Origin: a virus
Strand: one strand, 5' to 3'
Length of the DNA stretch: 45,947 bases
IMG/VR virus record: IMGVR_UViG_3300037486_000223
Coordinates: 1 to 45,947 of that record
Within the stretch, counting starts at the first letter, position 1. Each line of letters begins with the position of its first letter. Shown here piece by piece: positions 29,583-38,493 of this stretch. Both the position numbers and the translations under genes were made by a program. The notes under the pieces were generated by a model, which was not told the DNA's origin, did not search any database, and worked only from the letters and a program-made list of their open reading frames with translations.

Positions 29583-30611
29583 TCACTTGCACAATTCAAC
29601 TATGTCATCATACACATCTTTGTCTTCAAGTATCTTAACGAAACCTTTAAAACCTTGAAACTTAACATCGGTATCCTCTATAGAATACCAACTGCCTTTC
29701 TTTTTCAAGATGTTTTTCTCCAAAAGAACTGTGAACATATCCCAACCCTTTTGGATACCTTGTCCATGGATATTCAGCCCGATGTATTCCTTGAAAGGTG
29801 GAGCCAACTTATTTTTCACAATCTTAACTCTAAAATTGTTTCCAATAGTTTTATCTCCCTCTTTGTACTGACCTACATTCCTAATATCCATTCGCATAGA
29901 GGCATAGAACTTGAGTGCGTTTCCTCCGCTAGTTGTTTCGGGTGTCCCGTACATGACACCAATTTTCATCCTGATCTGGTTAATGAAAATGACAGTAGCG
30001 TTACTTCCCTTCAGGTGTTGCGTTATCTGTCTGCAAGCTGCCGACATAAGTCTAGCTCGCAGTCCCATGCCTCCACCCTTTGCTTTCACTTTCTTTCCCG
30101 TCTCCGGATCAACCACCTCAGCACCTTCATCAAACTCTCCATCTAACTCTTTCTTTGGCACTAGGGAATCTACCGAGTCCAAAACAATTACAAGAGGCTT
30201 AGATGGTTCTGCTTTCTGTATGGTCAACAAACTCACTACAATGTCAATAGCCTGCTCACCGTAGTCCGGCTGGCTCAACAGTAGCTCGTCCATATTCACG
30301 CCAATACCTGTCCTAGCATACTCAACGTCAATGGCGTTCTCAACGTCTACAAACGCAGCAGAACCTCCAGCATCTTGCACAGCTTTTATCATGTGAAGTG
30401 CTAGAGTTGTTTTGCCGCTAGACTCTGGTCCGTAAATTTCCAGAATTCTATTCTTGGGAATTCCCAGAATTCCCATGGCCTTTTCTAGACCATGGAAACC
30501 TGTTGAACACAAAATCTTGTCGGCTAGGCATTCGGGTACATCTCCAATCTTCATTATAGAGCCTTCCCCATGTCTTTTAAGGATAAAATCCTTTGCTTTA
30601 CCAACATCCAT
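29583..30611 (-). CDS. uvsX: RecA/UvsX recombinase
   Basis: The 342-aa strand-exchange ATPase has Walker A GPESSGKTT at 61-69, Walker B LVIVLDSVDSL, the L2-region NQIRMKIGVMYG, and the classical ALKFYASMRMDIR signature. It is closer in pattern to bacterial RecA than to T4 UvsX and covers the full core. It pairs with SSB (next gene upstream) and the SbcCD complex. ATG at 30611 behind GGAAGAG. Confidence 0.95.
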   Translation of the reverse strand: MDVGKAKDFILKRHGEGSIMKIGDVPECLADKILCSTGFHGLEKAMGILGIPKNRILEIYGPESSGKTTLALHMIKAVQDAGGSAAFVDVENAIDVEYARTGIGVNMDELLLSQPDYGEQAIDIVVSLLTIQKAEPSKPLVIVLDSVDSLVPKKELDGEFDEGAEVVDPETGKKVKAKGGGMGLRARLMSAACRQITQHLKGSNATVIFINQIRMKIGVMYGTPETTSGGNALKFYASMRMDIRNVGQYKEGDKTIGNNFRVKIVKNKLAPPFKEYIGLNIHGQGIQKGWDMFTVLLEKNILKKKGSWYSIEDTDVKFQGFKGFVKILEDKDVYDDIVELCK

Positions 30612-30622
30612 TTTGCTCTTCC

Positions 30623-31969
30623 TTAGAATGGGATTTCGTCAGAACCTGCCTCGTCCTCATAACCTTCAAATTCACATTTGCAGTATGGACAAGATTTAGA
30701 AGTAACAGGGATCAACTTATCGCAGCTAGGGCAATTGTCTTTCTCCTCTTCTGGTTCCTTCTTAGCCTTTACCTTTACCTTTGATTCTTTCTTTGGAGCT
30801 GGTTTCTCAACAACTTCTTCCTCAATTCCAAATGGATCTTCATCTACAATTTCAGCCTCAACAGGTTTCTTTTTCTGTACTGGCTTCTTTGGTTGTGTAA
30901 TCTCCACTTCGTCGTCTGATCCACCAAAGGCTTCCTCACCGTCGTCGCTAACTACATCTACCTCGTCACCACCAAACACATCCTCCTCTACTGGAGCTGG
31001 TTTCTTTGGTGTTGGCTTTCTTGTAGCTGCTTTCTTTGGAGCTGGTTTCTTTTGCTCCGCAACAACAACTTCTTCCTCGTCCTCATCTACTTCCACTGGA
31101 GCTGGTTTCTTTTGAGCAATTTTTGGTTTACTAACTGGAGCTGGAACATCTTCCTCGTTATCGAAAAGATCCTCGTCCTCGTCAACCTCAACAGTTGCTT
31201 TCTTTGCCGCTTTCTTAACTCCACTTGTCAGCCACATCGAAACGTCTTTTTCACTTGTCGGTGCAGTAATGGCATCTAGGTCGTAGCGTTTATATTTCAG
31301 CTCTGCCGCTGTCAGTGGTTTGTTGTCGCCTTTTTCCTTATCATACGACGTATCCATTCCTTTGCCTTCTCGCATTAGATTAACGTCGAATGGGAACCAG
31401 TCGTGACCTTTCTGGAAGTGCTCTTTCAGCTCGTTTTTGTATCTACCAAACAGCCGAACAATTACTTCGTAGATCCCACGTTTACTAGCCGAGATACCAA
31501 ACTCGTAGTCGCTCTTACATAGAATTGAAAGATGGTTTTCCTTTGCGTTGGTGTTGCTGTCCCTATCAATAACCTGTAGGGCAATCATACGCTTTGGACC
31601 CCAACTTTGCTTGAAGCCTACGTTTGGATTAACACGCTGACCAGCAACAATTTCTGCCATTTGAATTTGGTCTGTCGAGTAGTCGTCAGACTCGCCTTTT
31701 TCCACAGCCTTGATGATAGACCACGCTTCCCGGTACTTCTTACAAACTGGACACTCGCCAACCCCATCCTCGTCTTTGACGCAAATGGAAGTTACCTTTG
31801 ATTTGTCGGCAGCGTCAAACTTATGGATATAGAAGACCTTGCCTTTTCCCACAATCCTATAAACATTGTCGCCATCTTTTAGCGTCTTTTTCAGCACATC
31901 TTTACCGATAAAAGAGCCACCACCCTTGAACTGTTCTGCATTCGTAAATTGATCTAACATGTTACTCAT
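30623..31969 (-). CDS. 32: gp32-like single-stranded DNA-binding protein with SSB-type tail
   Basis: The N-terminal half (about 1-250) is gp32-like: a basic start, a metal-binding Cys pair (GECPVCKKYREAW, C73/C76) and an OB-fold (QVIDRDSNTNAKENHLSI). Then comes about 150 residues of alternating acidic and Lys/Pro/Ala blocks. The end has a zinc ribbon (NCPSC...CPYC) and finishes in GSDEIPF. A final D/E-x-IPF is the signature of bacterial SSB tips that recruit partner proteins, not of gp32. At 448 aa it is much longer than T4 gp32 (301). Confidence 0.88.
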   Translation of the reverse strand: MSNMLDQFTNAEQFKGGGSFIGKDVLKKTLKDGDNVYRIVGKGKVFYIHKFDAADKSKVTSICVKDEDGVGECPVCKKYREAWSIIKAVEKGESDDYSTDQIQMAEIVAGQRVNPNVGFKQSWGPKRMIALQVIDRDSNTNAKENHLSILCKSDYEFGISASKRGIYEVIVRLFGRYKNELKEHFQKGHDWFPFDVNLMREGKGMDTSYDKEKGDNKPLTAAELKYKRYDLDAITAPTSEKDVSMWLTSGVKKAAKKATVEVDEDEDLFDNEEDVPAPVSKPKIAQKKPAPVEVDEDEEEVVVAEQKKPAPKKAATRKPTPKKPAPVEEDVFGGDEVDVVSDDGEEAFGGSDDEVEITQPKKPVQKKKPVEAEIVDEDPFGIEEEVVEKPAPKKESKVKVKAKKEPEEEKDNCPSCDKLIPVTSKSCPYCKCEFEGYEDEAGSDEIPF

Positions 31970-31979
31970 TCTTGCTCCT

Positions 31980-32234
31980 TCACTTGTTTATTTTGCTCTT
32001 TAGCTTCTTAATCTTGGTTCCAATTGTCTTCTCGACGTCTGCAACCAAAAGTTCTTCTAGCATCTTGGTTTCATTTATTCTTTGCTTCATTTGTTCTTCA
32101 GTTTCACCCTCGATATAATCAATAGATTTTGATATAGAAAAATCAACCTTTTCAGGGTGATAGTCATTTAATCCACCTACGATAATACCCTTGTATGAAA
32201 GGGTGAAATTCAATCTTGGCCTCTGTTCTAACAT
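31980..32234 (-). CDS. hypothetical protein, 84 aa
   Basis: ATG at 32234 behind GGAGG, overlapping the previous stop. The N-terminal part is beta-like (LNFTLSYKGIIVGG) and the rest helical and Lys-rich. It lies between SSB and a helical protein in the replication operon. No family recognised. Confidence 0.6.
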   Translation of the reverse strand: MLEQRPRLNFTLSYKGIIVGGLNDYHPEKVDFSISKSIDYIEGETEEQMKQRINETKMLEELLVADVEKTIGTKIKKLKSKINK

Positions 32235-32235
32235 A

Positions 32236-32871
32236 TCAACCTCCCAATTGTCTCTTAATTAATTCCGCTTCCGTCACAATATTTTTGCTGAGTGATTGGA
32301 GAGAATTAATTGCATTCGCCCACACCTTAACCATGCCTTTCGCCATGTTTGCTTTGGTCTGGTATTCCATAACTTTGTTCTGTCTTCCGTCTAAACCTTC
32401 ATACTTAAGAATCTCAGCAATCTCCGCTTCGCTCTTACCATCTAGGTTCAACTTCTTGTGCATCTCCCGTTTTTCAACAGCACACAACTGAACAACCTTT
32501 GCCTCGATAGCGTTAATTGTTGTCTTGCCAGCCATTGCATCCGACGCATCCATGTACTTCATTTTGTACCATGTATTGAAGTCGCGTTCCTCTTTTAGAA
32601 ACTTCTCATTCAGAACTTCGGCCTCTACAATTATCCAAGAAAAATATCTTGGATACTGTGCAAGTATGCGACTGATGTCGTTCATATCAAACTGTGATTG
32701 TTCGTTCATCACAATCCTAGTTTCCTCAACAATCCTCTTGTGCATCTCAACACCAAATCTATGAGAATCCATCACATCAATTAACTTCGTAAAATCTCCG
32801 TTATCGAACGCCAATTCTGGCTCGACAAAATCACATCCATTAGACACGCCTTGCGTCTTTTTAAATCCCAT
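32236..32871 (-). CDS. hypothetical helical protein in replication operon, 211 aa
   Basis: Start MGFKKTQGVSNG at 32871 behind AGGAG. Long helical segments (NEKFLKEERDFNTWY, AIEAKVVQLCAVEKREM) with a basic, Ala-rich C-terminus. Between polymerase and SSB it is placed where a recombination mediator (UvsY type) could lie; that is context only, no motif supports it. Confidence 0.6.
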   Translation of the reverse strand: MGFKKTQGVSNGCDFVEPELAFDNGDFTKLIDVMDSHRFGVEMHKRIVEETRIVMNEQSQFDMNDISRILAQYPRYFSWIIVEAEVLNEKFLKEERDFNTWYKMKYMDASDAMAGKTTINAIEAKVVQLCAVEKREMHKKLNLDGKSEAEIAEILKYEGLDGRQNKVMEYQTKANMAKGMVKVWANAINSLQSLSKNIVTEAELIKRQLGG

Positions 32872-32881
32872 ACTTAATCTC

Positions 32882-35593
32882 CTAGAATAGTTGATTGTGT
32901 TCATTTCGTTTAATCACAAACCTAGATACCTTTGGTTTCAAAATAAATCTACCCCTCTTCACCTCACTTTCTTTACTCTCTAATGGTTTTATTTTTTTCG
33001 CCTTTGGTTCTTTGGTCACCCTAGGCGTCCTCTTCTTTTTCTCTTCACCAAACACACCCCAATCAAAGCTAGGGAAGCATACCGCCAACACCCTGATGAT
33101 TGGAACGGATAGCCGCTCCCAATAGTAGTCCCTATCAAACTCGCCGCTGTAGTCGTCAACGTGTACCACACCCTTTCCAGTTTTATCGGTGATTATATAT
33201 GGTATCTGCATACCAACGTAGAACTCCCGCTTCTCCTCTATCAGTTGCTTGGCAACTCTAGCGTGTGGCTGTAGGGTTTTCAGTTGGTCTGGGTGTTTGC
33301 TTATCGACGTCTTTTGCACAATGTCGTCAACGTGTGGTTGTGTGGTGTAGAACGTGTGCTTCAGCTTCTCCACTTTGTCAATATAGTACGACACCGGATA
33401 TTCCTTTTTCAGCAGCTCGTACAGAAGCGTTTCCTGTTCACGCTTGGCAATGGCAATTGTTGATTTTTTCACACAGTCCAAACCCTTGATATCCGGCTTG
33501 TCTTTGCCTTCTTTTATTCCAGCATAGTTTTTCATTGCAATGGAAATAAATCTATTAAATTTCTTTTCATATTGCAGCTCAATAATAGAGTTATCCACAC
33601 TGAACTCATTCTTAATAATTTCACGCAATTCCTCGGTCACCAGACCACACAGTTCCGTTGGGTCTGTACTTATCCCACTAACGAAAACAGAGTCGGTATC
33701 TCCGTATATAACCTTCAACCCGCTAGAGTCAATTATTTCTCTGGTCTTCTTTATAAGAAAGCGTCCAGCCGCTGTTACACTTCCCGCAACGTCGAAGTCG
33801 AAATAGCGACTACCACGCTGACCTAGAGCACCGTAGAGGGAGTTGGTCAGTTCCTTGGCTACTTGCTGCATAACGTCATATTTTTTGTATTCCTGTGAAC
33901 CTTCCTTGTGGCTCACCATTACCTTTCTGTATTCCTTTCGTGCGTTCATTAGCTGCTCTACTAGCGTGGGAAATATTGCCTCCCTATTTTTGTAGAAGAA
34001 TATATCATTTGCCGAGACAATTAAATCCTCCCTAGTTCGCCTGTCTTTTCTCACGTTTTCCGGACTTATATTCCAGCTCCAAATAATGGTTGGATACAAA
34101 CTTTTGAAGTCGAATACATGGATGTCTTTATAGATTCCAGGAACTGGATCTATAACGTATGCTCCCTCAAACTTCACACCTTCAGTGTCATCCCAGTAAA
34201 CAGTTGGATAGTACACTTGGCGGTCCTTGGCTAGACGCAGAATAAAAATATCGAGCATACGAGCAACACTGATACCAGACATGTTGGACGTTGGTCGAAA
34301 GATGGTTGGAAAGCACCCTGTCCAACCACACATCGCCACCATCAGTTTGGATACACCCAACACCTCGTCAAGATCTTTTAAAAGTGTGCAGTCCATCAAG
34401 TTGTATTGCTTCAGCTTGCCTCGGTTGTGCTTGAACAGCTCGATAATCTTTTCTTCGTGTTTCACCTTGCCTCTACCTAGAAAGTGTTGAGACACGTTCT
34501 CCAGTGAGAAGCTTCGTATGTCGCTGAATTTACCATAGGACCCGATGATTCTACGCATCATGTCTATGTGTCCAGCTCTCCATGGTTTGTAGCTTGGCGA
34601 CCAAAAACATTTATATAACTTTGCTCGCGTTTCTATGTATGGAGCATCGAAGTTGTAGCAGTTGTATCCCATGTAGATGTCGTAACCCTTACTCAGTAAC
34701 ATCCACCACTTTATAAGCTCTTCCTCGTCAGAAGATGCCTTGAAAAACTCGTTACCGTCACTATCCACAGCACCTATCGACAATATTGCATTTTTTTCCA
34801 TATCTATTTGCACCGTACTGTCGTCAGTTTCAATGTCGTAGTACAGTATCTTTACATCGGTATCCACTTTCATGTGGTTGTCAATCATGTAGCGTTCCGA
34901 CAACGAAATATCTGCCTCATAGGTTTTCACCCTATTTTGTAGCTTCTGCTTGATAATATAGGCAGGATCTCCGTCCTTATCCTTCGACCATTGCGTTGTG
35001 CTGAAATTCTTGCAGTAGATACGCAAGAACTCTCCCGACACCTCTGTCTCTGTTATAAGTCTGTCTAGGTTGGCCTCTGACAAGACCTCAATCATTTTGT
35101 TGTATTCAGTTTTCTTAACGTAGAAATACCACTTAAATCCCCTGATGGTTCTTCTGCATCGCATACCAGTAAACTTGTCTCGGTATATGGCAATTACAAT
35201 TTCACCAACGGCATAGATATCTAAATATTTGTCGTGTACGTCTCGATACGTTCCATCCACCATCGACCTAGCCTGTTGCTCACTAAAATCAGCTATGTCC
35301 ATCAGTGCAGACTTGTCTATAATAAGCTCTTCACTTTCGTAAATTGTCTTTCTACTTATAATTTCAAACTCTAGTATGTCGTACCAACCATATACCGTTC
35401 CACGCTTCCGTGTTTTAAAAATAAATAGCGTTGGTTCTGTGAACCCTTTGCGGATAAACCGGAGGGGAATTACAGTTCCACCCTCTCGCTCCAACAACAC
35501 CACGTTGAAAAACATTCCCTTCCACTCGTGTGTTGTAATTCTGTTTGTCTTATCCTTTGCAATCACATCATCTACAATTTTTTTAATACTCAT
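32882..35593 (-). CDS. 43: family-B DNA polymerase (T4 gp43-like)
   Basis: The 903-aa replicative polymerase has the 3'-5' exonuclease motifs YYDIETD (D253, E255), NCYNFDAPYI and a third Asp in YNLMD. Polymerase motif A is DFKSLYPT at about 496, motif B KELTNSLYG at about 583, motif C YGDTDSVF at about 632. The C-terminus is basic (KKRTPRVTKEPKAKK). All catalytic residues are present. Start MSIKKIV is set by AGGTG 6 bases before the ATG. Length is close to T4 gp43 (898). Confidence 0.97.
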   Translation of the reverse strand: MSIKKIVDDVIAKDKTNRITTHEWKGMFFNVVLLEREGGTVIPLRFIRKGFTEPTLFIFKTRKRGTVYGWYDILEFEIISRKTIYESEELIIDKSALMDIADFSEQQARSMVDGTYRDVHDKYLDIYAVGEIVIAIYRDKFTGMRCRRTIRGFKWYFYVKKTEYNKMIEVLSEANLDRLITETEVSGEFLRIYCKNFSTTQWSKDKDGDPAYIIKQKLQNRVKTYEADISLSERYMIDNHMKVDTDVKILYYDIETDDSTVQIDMEKNAILSIGAVDSDGNEFFKASSDEEELIKWWMLLSKGYDIYMGYNCYNFDAPYIETRAKLYKCFWSPSYKPWRAGHIDMMRRIIGSYGKFSDIRSFSLENVSQHFLGRGKVKHEEKIIELFKHNRGKLKQYNLMDCTLLKDLDEVLGVSKLMVAMCGWTGCFPTIFRPTSNMSGISVARMLDIFILRLAKDRQVYYPTVYWDDTEGVKFEGAYVIDPVPGIYKDIHVFDFKSLYPTIIWSWNISPENVRKDRRTREDLIVSANDIFFYKNREAIFPTLVEQLMNARKEYRKVMVSHKEGSQEYKKYDVMQQVAKELTNSLYGALGQRGSRYFDFDVAGSVTAAGRFLIKKTREIIDSSGLKVIYGDTDSVFVSGISTDPTELCGLVTEELREIIKNEFSVDNSIIELQYEKKFNRFISIAMKNYAGIKEGKDKPDIKGLDCVKKSTIAIAKREQETLLYELLKKEYPVSYYIDKVEKLKHTFYTTQPHVDDIVQKTSISKHPDQLKTLQPHARVAKQLIEEKREFYVGMQIPYIITDKTGKGVVHVDDYSGEFDRDYYWERLSVPIIRVLAVCFPSFDWGVFGEEKKKRTPRVTKEPKAKKIKPLESKESEVKRGRFILKPKVSRFVIKRNEHNQLF

Positions 35594-35598
35594 TTGTT

Positions 35599-36147
35599 TC
35601 ACCTAAATATGTATAGATTGGTGTTCTTGTCTATCTTTTTCCTGTCCATATACTTCTCAGCCTTAACCTTATAAATTGCCATTGCAACGTCTGCCACTTT
35701 CTCAAAGTTTGTTGTCCGCAAGTATGCAGCCGCAAGCCCGAGCTTGCATTTCAGTCTTTTCTCCTCAGATATGGCAACGCACCCTCTGTATTTTGGATTG
35801 CTGTCGAAAATAAACTCGACAAATTTCTTTCTCTTCCTGAGACTAAACAGGTAACAACTCAACTCCATATCCTCTACTCTATAAAACACACACTTCTCAG
35901 CTTTGCGTAGCATAACAACATTTACCAAAGAAGCCTTGATAATATTGATTGCTGTTTCTAGGTAATCTATATTTTTTTTACTCTTCGTTATTTCATCAGA
36001 AAAACGCTTAATTAGTAGGTCAGTTTGTATTTTAGAAACGTCTGTTTGGTCGGATATAGAAAACTCCAACCCGCATCCTGTACACACGTTCCCATTCTTC
36101 TCAATACGGGATACAACCTTGTCGCATCTAGGACAGCTATATAACAT
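35599..36147 (-). CDS. zinc-ribbon protein of replication operon, 182 aa
   Basis: An N-terminal zinc ribbon (CPRC, CTGC) is followed by helical segments and a basic domain. ATG at 36147 overlaps the end of the upstream gene. No family recognised. The position next to the polymerase suggests a DNA- or transcript-linked role; late-transcription factors and primase accessories are examples, not evidence. Confidence 0.6.
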   Translation of the reverse strand: MLYSCPRCDKVVSRIEKNGNVCTGCGLEFSISDQTDVSKIQTDLLIKRFSDEITKSKKNIDYLETAINIIKASLVNVVMLRKAEKCVFYRVEDMELSCYLFSLRKRKKFVEFIFDSNPKYRGCVAISEEKRLKCKLGLAAAYLRTTNFEKVADVAMAIYKVKAEKYMDRKKIDKNTNLYIFR

Positions 36148-36460
36148 CGTCTTTCTTTCTTCTTAGTATTGTTTGCGGCTTCTCCTCTTCCTTCTTGTCC
36201 TCCTTTTTCGTTAACCCTTTCAGCTCCGAGAACTTATCAAGGTGTACCTGTATTATTTCTAATACGGCTTCCATTCCACCACGCTCGTACACATTCACAA
36301 TGTGATTCGATGCAGCTGAGATAAGAAATCCACGGCTCATTCTCGTGTATCCCAAGCGTCTTAAAGATAGGGCAATCTCCTCAAGGCGAACAATAGACGA
36401 GAAGTCTAAATTAAGCGTAAACTTCGACAAATTTTCTTGGTCATAAAATGAATTACTCAA
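36137..36460 (-). CDS. hypothetical protein, 107 aa
   Basis: TTG start at 36460 behind AAGGA, overlapping the FEN gene's stop. The middle contains VRLEEIALSLRRLGYTRM, a helix pair that might bind nucleic acid, and the tail is highly charged (KKEDKKEEEKPQTILRRKKDD). No family recognised. Confidence 0.55.
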   Translation of the reverse strand: MSNSFYDQENLSKFTLNLDFSSIVRLEEIALSLRRLGYTRMSRGFLISAASNHIVNVYERGGMEAVLEIIQVHLDKFSELKGLTKKEDKKEEEKPQTILRRKKDDVI

Positions 36461-37314
36461 ACCAGTATCCTTTCTAAATCTGCGTTAATCAGACTCTCAC
36501 ACTCAAATTTTCTTAAAAAACAATTCAAGAAGTTTGCGTTTCCGCTGTGCTCCTCAACCACATATTCTAGGTCCCGCTTCAGTTCTACCAAGTCTAGGTT
36601 CTTTTGCAGCTTGGCTCTAAACTGTTGGTCGTCTCTTATCCTCATTGCCGACGCACCAAACAGCCCATCCACCTCTTGCATAAATCCATCCACAGTACCG
36701 TCGCACTCCCCTATTGCTGGTATTAAATCAGCTTTCTTTAGCCTAGGTATTGGTGGTTTCACGTTGTCGCCGCTGTCGCCAAACAGTGCTTTCCATAGTG
36801 CTACTTTTATGAATTGGTCTAGCCCGAACTTTCTATGCAGGTCGTCCGACGTTATGAAAGCATTGTCTAGTGGGTTGTATTGTCGCACACCACGCTCTCT
36901 GTCTATCAGTTGGTATAGGTCGGCATCCGACGAAACAATTGTAATAGACTCACTTTGATTTTTGGAAATGTACGAAGCAATCACGTCATCCGCTTCCTCG
37001 TCCTCGTTATAAATGCAAGTACACTTTAGATACCTCACCATCTTACGGATGTCTGGTGTTGGGTTGAACTCCCCGTCTGCTCTTGCTCTATTTGCCTTGT
37101 ACGTTGGGTCTAACTCCAACTTTCGGCGTGGTTTGCTGTCTAGGGCGAACACCAACTCGTAGTCGTGCGTGTTCTTTCTCAGTGCCAATAGGTTTCTTAT
37201 GGTGCCAAAAACATGACCACTCGGCATCCCTGTTTTTGTCTTCAAGCGAACCCCATACATGTTCCTGTAGGCCATGTTAGAAAGGTCAATCAGGTACGTT
37301 GTTTTATCTTGCAT
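36457..37314 (-). CDS. 5'-3' exonuclease, FEN/RNase H-type (T4 rnh-like)
   Basis: The 285-aa PIN-like nuclease has ALDSKPRRKLELDP and TYKANRARAD near the start, EEADDVIASY in the middle, SSDADLYQL and FGDSGDNVK-P-PIPRL later. These are the acidic metal sites and the helix-hairpin entry of the FEN family. It should remove RNA primers and flaps. GGAGG precedes the ATG, and the 3' end of the primase gene overlaps. Confidence 0.93.
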   Translation of the reverse strand: MQDKTTYLIDLSNMAYRNMYGVRLKTKTGMPSGHVFGTIRNLLALRKNTHDYELVFALDSKPRRKLELDPTYKANRARADGEFNPTPDIRKMVRYLKCTCIYNEDEEADDVIASYISKNQSESITIVSSDADLYQLIDRERGVRQYNPLDNAFITSDDLHRKFGLDQFIKVALWKALFGDSGDNVKPPIPRLKKADLIPAIGECDGTVDGFMQEVDGLFGASAMRIRDDQQFRAKLQKNLDLVELKRDLEYVVEEHSGNANFLNCFLRKFECESLINADLERILV

Positions 37315-38287
37315 CTATCCTCCCACATATCTCATTTTTTATTTTAAATCCCTTGAAAATATAGTCCTGCATCCGTGTTGTGCAATGTACTAGCTTTCTA
37401 ATCTCATCTAGTGGCGTCTCGTCAATGTCTCCGTTGGTTGGTTGCATAATTCTCACTTCGTTTGTGTGCATCACCTTTTTCCAGTTATCTATCATTTTCC
37501 TTCCACCCTGATCTGGGTCTGGAACAATGGTAAACACACCTTCGAAGTGATCTTGGATGAAACGTATCTTTGCGTTGGGTAACACAATGCTCAACAAAGC
37601 GTAGGCATTGAGTCCAGCCTCACGCATCCGTACTGCATCAAATATTCCTTCTGTAAAGTATGGGTCTACAGGATTGTAGCCATCGAAAATTCCCCAGATG
37701 CTCATGGAAAGAGGGACGTCCTTCCTATACTTAATCTTAGTGATTTGATCACCGAGTACAAACCTTTCACCAACATTAATGAGGTTATCATGGTAAATGA
37801 TAGGCATAGTAATGGAACCCATAGCATTGTTATAACCAATAAAATAAGACTCGAATAGAGGGATGCTAAAACGCCTCCGTGTAACGAATTCCTGGATCTC
37901 ACTTCTCGCATTTTCCCAGTCCCTTCTATATTGGTTACTCAATCTAACTTCTGGTATGTCCTTAAGTTTGTAGCGTACTTTGAATGAATTCGATACGGAG
38001 TTCATTGCCATTCCAGCATGTTTCTGTATCAGCTTTGTTGCCTCACCCCTATCTATGTCCCTATTGTACGAAACAAGGTCAATAATACTGCCTCTAGCAC
38101 CACACCCGAAACAATGGTAGACGAGTGTTTTTTTGTGGAAGTAACAGCTAGGGTGTCTGTCGACGTGTGTCGGGTCTGGACACTCGATAATGTAGTTGTC
38201 GCCCGACACGCCTATGTACCTTACACGAAGGTCTGTAAACAGAAACCTCTGTATATCTATATTCTCGCTGACCGTTTCAAAGTCCAT
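37304..38287 (-). CDS. DnaG-type primase
   Basis: The 327-aa protein has an N-terminal zinc site (CPDPTH ... YHCFGCGARG), a RNA polymerase-type middle domain and TOPRIM motifs TEGIFDAV and PDPDQGG. The C-terminal helicase-binding domain is short. It should make RNA primers with the DnaB-type helicase encoded nearby. Length and layout match phage primases (T4 gp61 is 342). ATG behind GGAAAAA. Confidence 0.92.
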   Translation of the reverse strand: MDFETVSENIDIQRFLFTDLRVRYIGVSGDNYIIECPDPTHVDRHPSCYFHKKTLVYHCFGCGARGSIIDLVSYNRDIDRGEATKLIQKHAGMAMNSVSNSFKVRYKLKDIPEVRLSNQYRRDWENARSEIQEFVTRRRFSIPLFESYFIGYNNAMGSITMPIIYHDNLINVGERFVLGDQITKIKYRKDVPLSMSIWGIFDGYNPVDPYFTEGIFDAVRMREAGLNAYALLSIVLPNAKIRFIQDHFEGVFTIVPDPDQGGRKMIDNWKKVMHTNEVRIMQPTNGDIDETPLDEIRKLVHCTTRMQDYIFKGFKIKNEICGRIDAR

Positions 38288-38493
38288 ACTTTTTTCCTTA
38301 AATTCCGCACTATCCCATTCAGGTAATCAAACTGTGCTCTAGACAGGGTTTTCCTTTGCCTCCAAAACTTTTCCATCTCTGTTATTACAGTTGTCTCCTT
38401 TGGGTTGGCAAAGCCTATCAGTTCAAATGCAGTTATAAAACTTTCTGCAATCTCTTTCTTGGTAATCACATCTTCTTTAATTATAAATCCCAT
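38257..38493 (-). CDS. hypothetical helical protein, 78 aa
   Basis: ATG at 38493 shares one base with the helicase stop. Mostly helical and basic (KFWRQRKTLSRAQFDYLNG). Lying between helicase and primase genes it could be a small accessory or linker factor; no family recognised. Confidence 0.6.
   Translation of the reverse strand: MGFIIKEDVITKKEIAESFITAFELIGFANPKETTVITEMEKFWRQRKTLSRAQFDYLNGIVRNLRKKVWTLKRSARI

Noticed and set aside
33591-33599. Perfect DnaA box TTATCCACA in the DNA polymerase gene (others near 19136 and 40201)
   Set aside because: Single sites within coding sequence and not clustered, so no origin is claimed there; they temper the origin idea at 41119-41555.
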